A DNA stretch of 31,811 bases, from assembly GCA_027946555.1 (NCBI GenBank), contig JAPEVC010000318.1, positions 1 to 31,811 of the forward strand, given 5' to 3'. The stretch's first letter is position 1; every line of letters begins with the position of its first letter. This DNA comes from Gnomoniopsis sp. IMI 355080 (Eukaryota > Ascomycota > Sordariomycetes > Diaporthales > Gnomoniaceae). This document shows, one piece after another, positions 30,714 through 31,811 of this stretch. The position numbers were made by a program, and so were the translations under genes. The notes beneath the pieces were generated by a model. That model ran no database searches and had not been told where the DNA came from. It was given only the letters and a program-made list of their open reading frames with translations.

Positions 30714-31811
30714 GGTGGGCAGTTCTGGCCGTTTGTCTGTCGAAGCGAAGACAAGAAGCTGTGCCTGTTTCAAACGTCTTTTTTCGGAGACCCTGACCAA
30801 TGTGCAGGAGAGCAACAAAGAGGAGAGAAACAAGACAGGATGCAAGGTAGGGCTCAGGACCCAAGAGCTTGGGGCTTGCATGCCATTTATTAAACGCAGA
30901 TCTCAGGGTGGTGCAGCCATGGAGATGGGCATGATACCCACCCTGCCACCCAGCTACCACCTGAGCATCGCCCCCTGCTTGGCCATGCTGATGTGCTTTG
31001 TGGAACTCGGCCGTGTCAGCCCTGGCATTGTAGGCAGACTTGGGCGTGGGGGAGGACCCTTCAACGCAGATGGGCCGAGAAAAACCGCCGACCTCATGCC
31101 GTTTTTGGGAATATGCAAGAGCATAAGCAATAGAACAGACACAGTCGTGCAAGGTCTCAAGGCACCCCGGCACCTTGTACAGGCAGAGAGGGCCCAGACG
31201 CTCCGACGCTGTGGTCCATTGGTTGACCGGGCTGGCGGGATCAAGAAGGAGAGAGACGGAAGGATGAGCTACCTTGCCAAGCTGGGGGACCGTGGCCCGG
31301 AATCAGAACCAATGGATAGAAACGGCCGGCGAACTTTGGAAATATTCCGCGGGCTTGTACCCGTTCTGACAGGGTCAACAGATACAGCGCCGATATATTA
31401 CCCCATGCAGGTAGGTAATGTGACGGAGGAAGCCATGGCTGTATGTACGCCCGACTCGGTGCGCCAGTACGCCAACAGATTCCAGCGCGGATCGTGAATG
31501 ATAGGAAGATGTACGAACAAGGGTCGAATGAAAGTGGCCACAAATCCCGTTCATGCATATGGACGTCTTCTGGAAGGTCTGGATTCTGCCCAGTCACAGC
31601 GGCCGAACACTTGCGCTTGCGTTGGTTGTGTCCCATGTTGTCCTAGCCTGGATGCAAAGTTAATGTGCGACACTTCCTTGATAGATCCTTGATGGCTCGG
31701 CTAGGCACACACAACGCAAATGGACATCGACTGCACGACTGCAGGATCACGCTTGGGAGACAGGAGGAGGATCGATTGCTGCAATCCTCGTACCAAGATT
31801 GCGTCCAAGCC
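30714..31811. other. Upstream region of the permease gene to the window end
   Basis: About 1.1 kb. Frames of 261 codons (+, 30712-31497) and 157 codons (-, 30700-31173) overlap each other and the permease start, and lack conserved features, so neither is annotated. Two TGATAG (AreA-type HGATAR) motifs lie near 31502 and 31679, far upstream of the permease, and may be chance. No other feature was recognised. Confidence 0.4.

Noticed and set aside
30712..31497. 261-codon plus-strand frame upstream of the permease
   Set aside because: It begins opposite the permease start, overlaps other frames, and has no conserved feature; likely chance in GC-balanced promoter DNA.
31499..31685. Two TGATAG motifs as AreA sites for the permease
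   Set aside because: They lie 0.8-1 kb upstream, are only two in number and are short; not enough to claim nitrogen regulation.

Overview
The window looks like nuclear DNA of a filamentous ascomycete (Pezizomycotina), most likely a plant-associated Sordariomycete. Genes are interrupted by short introns (mostly 54-106 nt) with GTRAGT-like donors, CTRAY-type branch points and CAG/TAG acceptors. Genes lie on both strands and have separate promoters; there are no operons. The content includes a secreted pectin lyase, an Egh16/GAS1-like secreted protein and a fungal rhodopsin-domain membrane protein, which fits a plant-interacting or saprotrophic lifestyle. The species cannot be named from the sequence. 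No intact transposon, CRISPR array or virus was seen.

Layout. 440-2359 (+): secreted BBE-like FAD-linked oxidase. 2850-4090 (+): seven-helix fungal rhodopsin-domain protein. 4815-4886 (-): tRNA-Asp(GTC), with a decayed tRNA-Asp copy at 4607-4655. 5522-6331 (+): TenA/THI-4-type protein. 6712-8552 (+): cytochrome P450. 9491-10959 (+): Old Yellow Enzyme-type flavin oxidoreductase. 13241-14254 (+): Egh16-like secreted protein. 14816-16277 (-): peroxisomal 3-ketoacyl-CoA thiolase with a PTS2 signal and a GC-AG intron. 18230-19886 (+): protein joining a PIN/NYN-like region to CCCH zinc fingers. 22193-23540 (+): pectin lyase. 24108-28525 (+): very large unrecognised protein with an HExxH metallopeptidase signature. 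28902-30713 (-): amino-acid permease of the APC superfamily. Exon coordinates in each entry were derived by hand from splice signals and reading-frame continuity. Most rest on family conservation across the junction. The 3' part of the 24108-28525 gene is uncertain.

The genes do not form one pathway. The oxidase, P450 and OYE are typical tailoring enzymes, but no backbone synthase is present, so a biosynthetic cluster is not supported. The pectin lyase and the Egh16-like protein form a plausible host-facing pair. Both have dense groups of GCCARG (PacC-type) hexamers upstream: five in 112 bp before the Egh16-like gene and three in 23 bp before the pectin lyase. This suggests, but does not prove, shared ambient-pH control.

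The best candidates for something undescribed are the large HExxH protein, whose zinc motif is assembled exactly across an exon junction and whose 3' end contains a well-formed competing reading frame, and the NYN-like/CCCH fusion.
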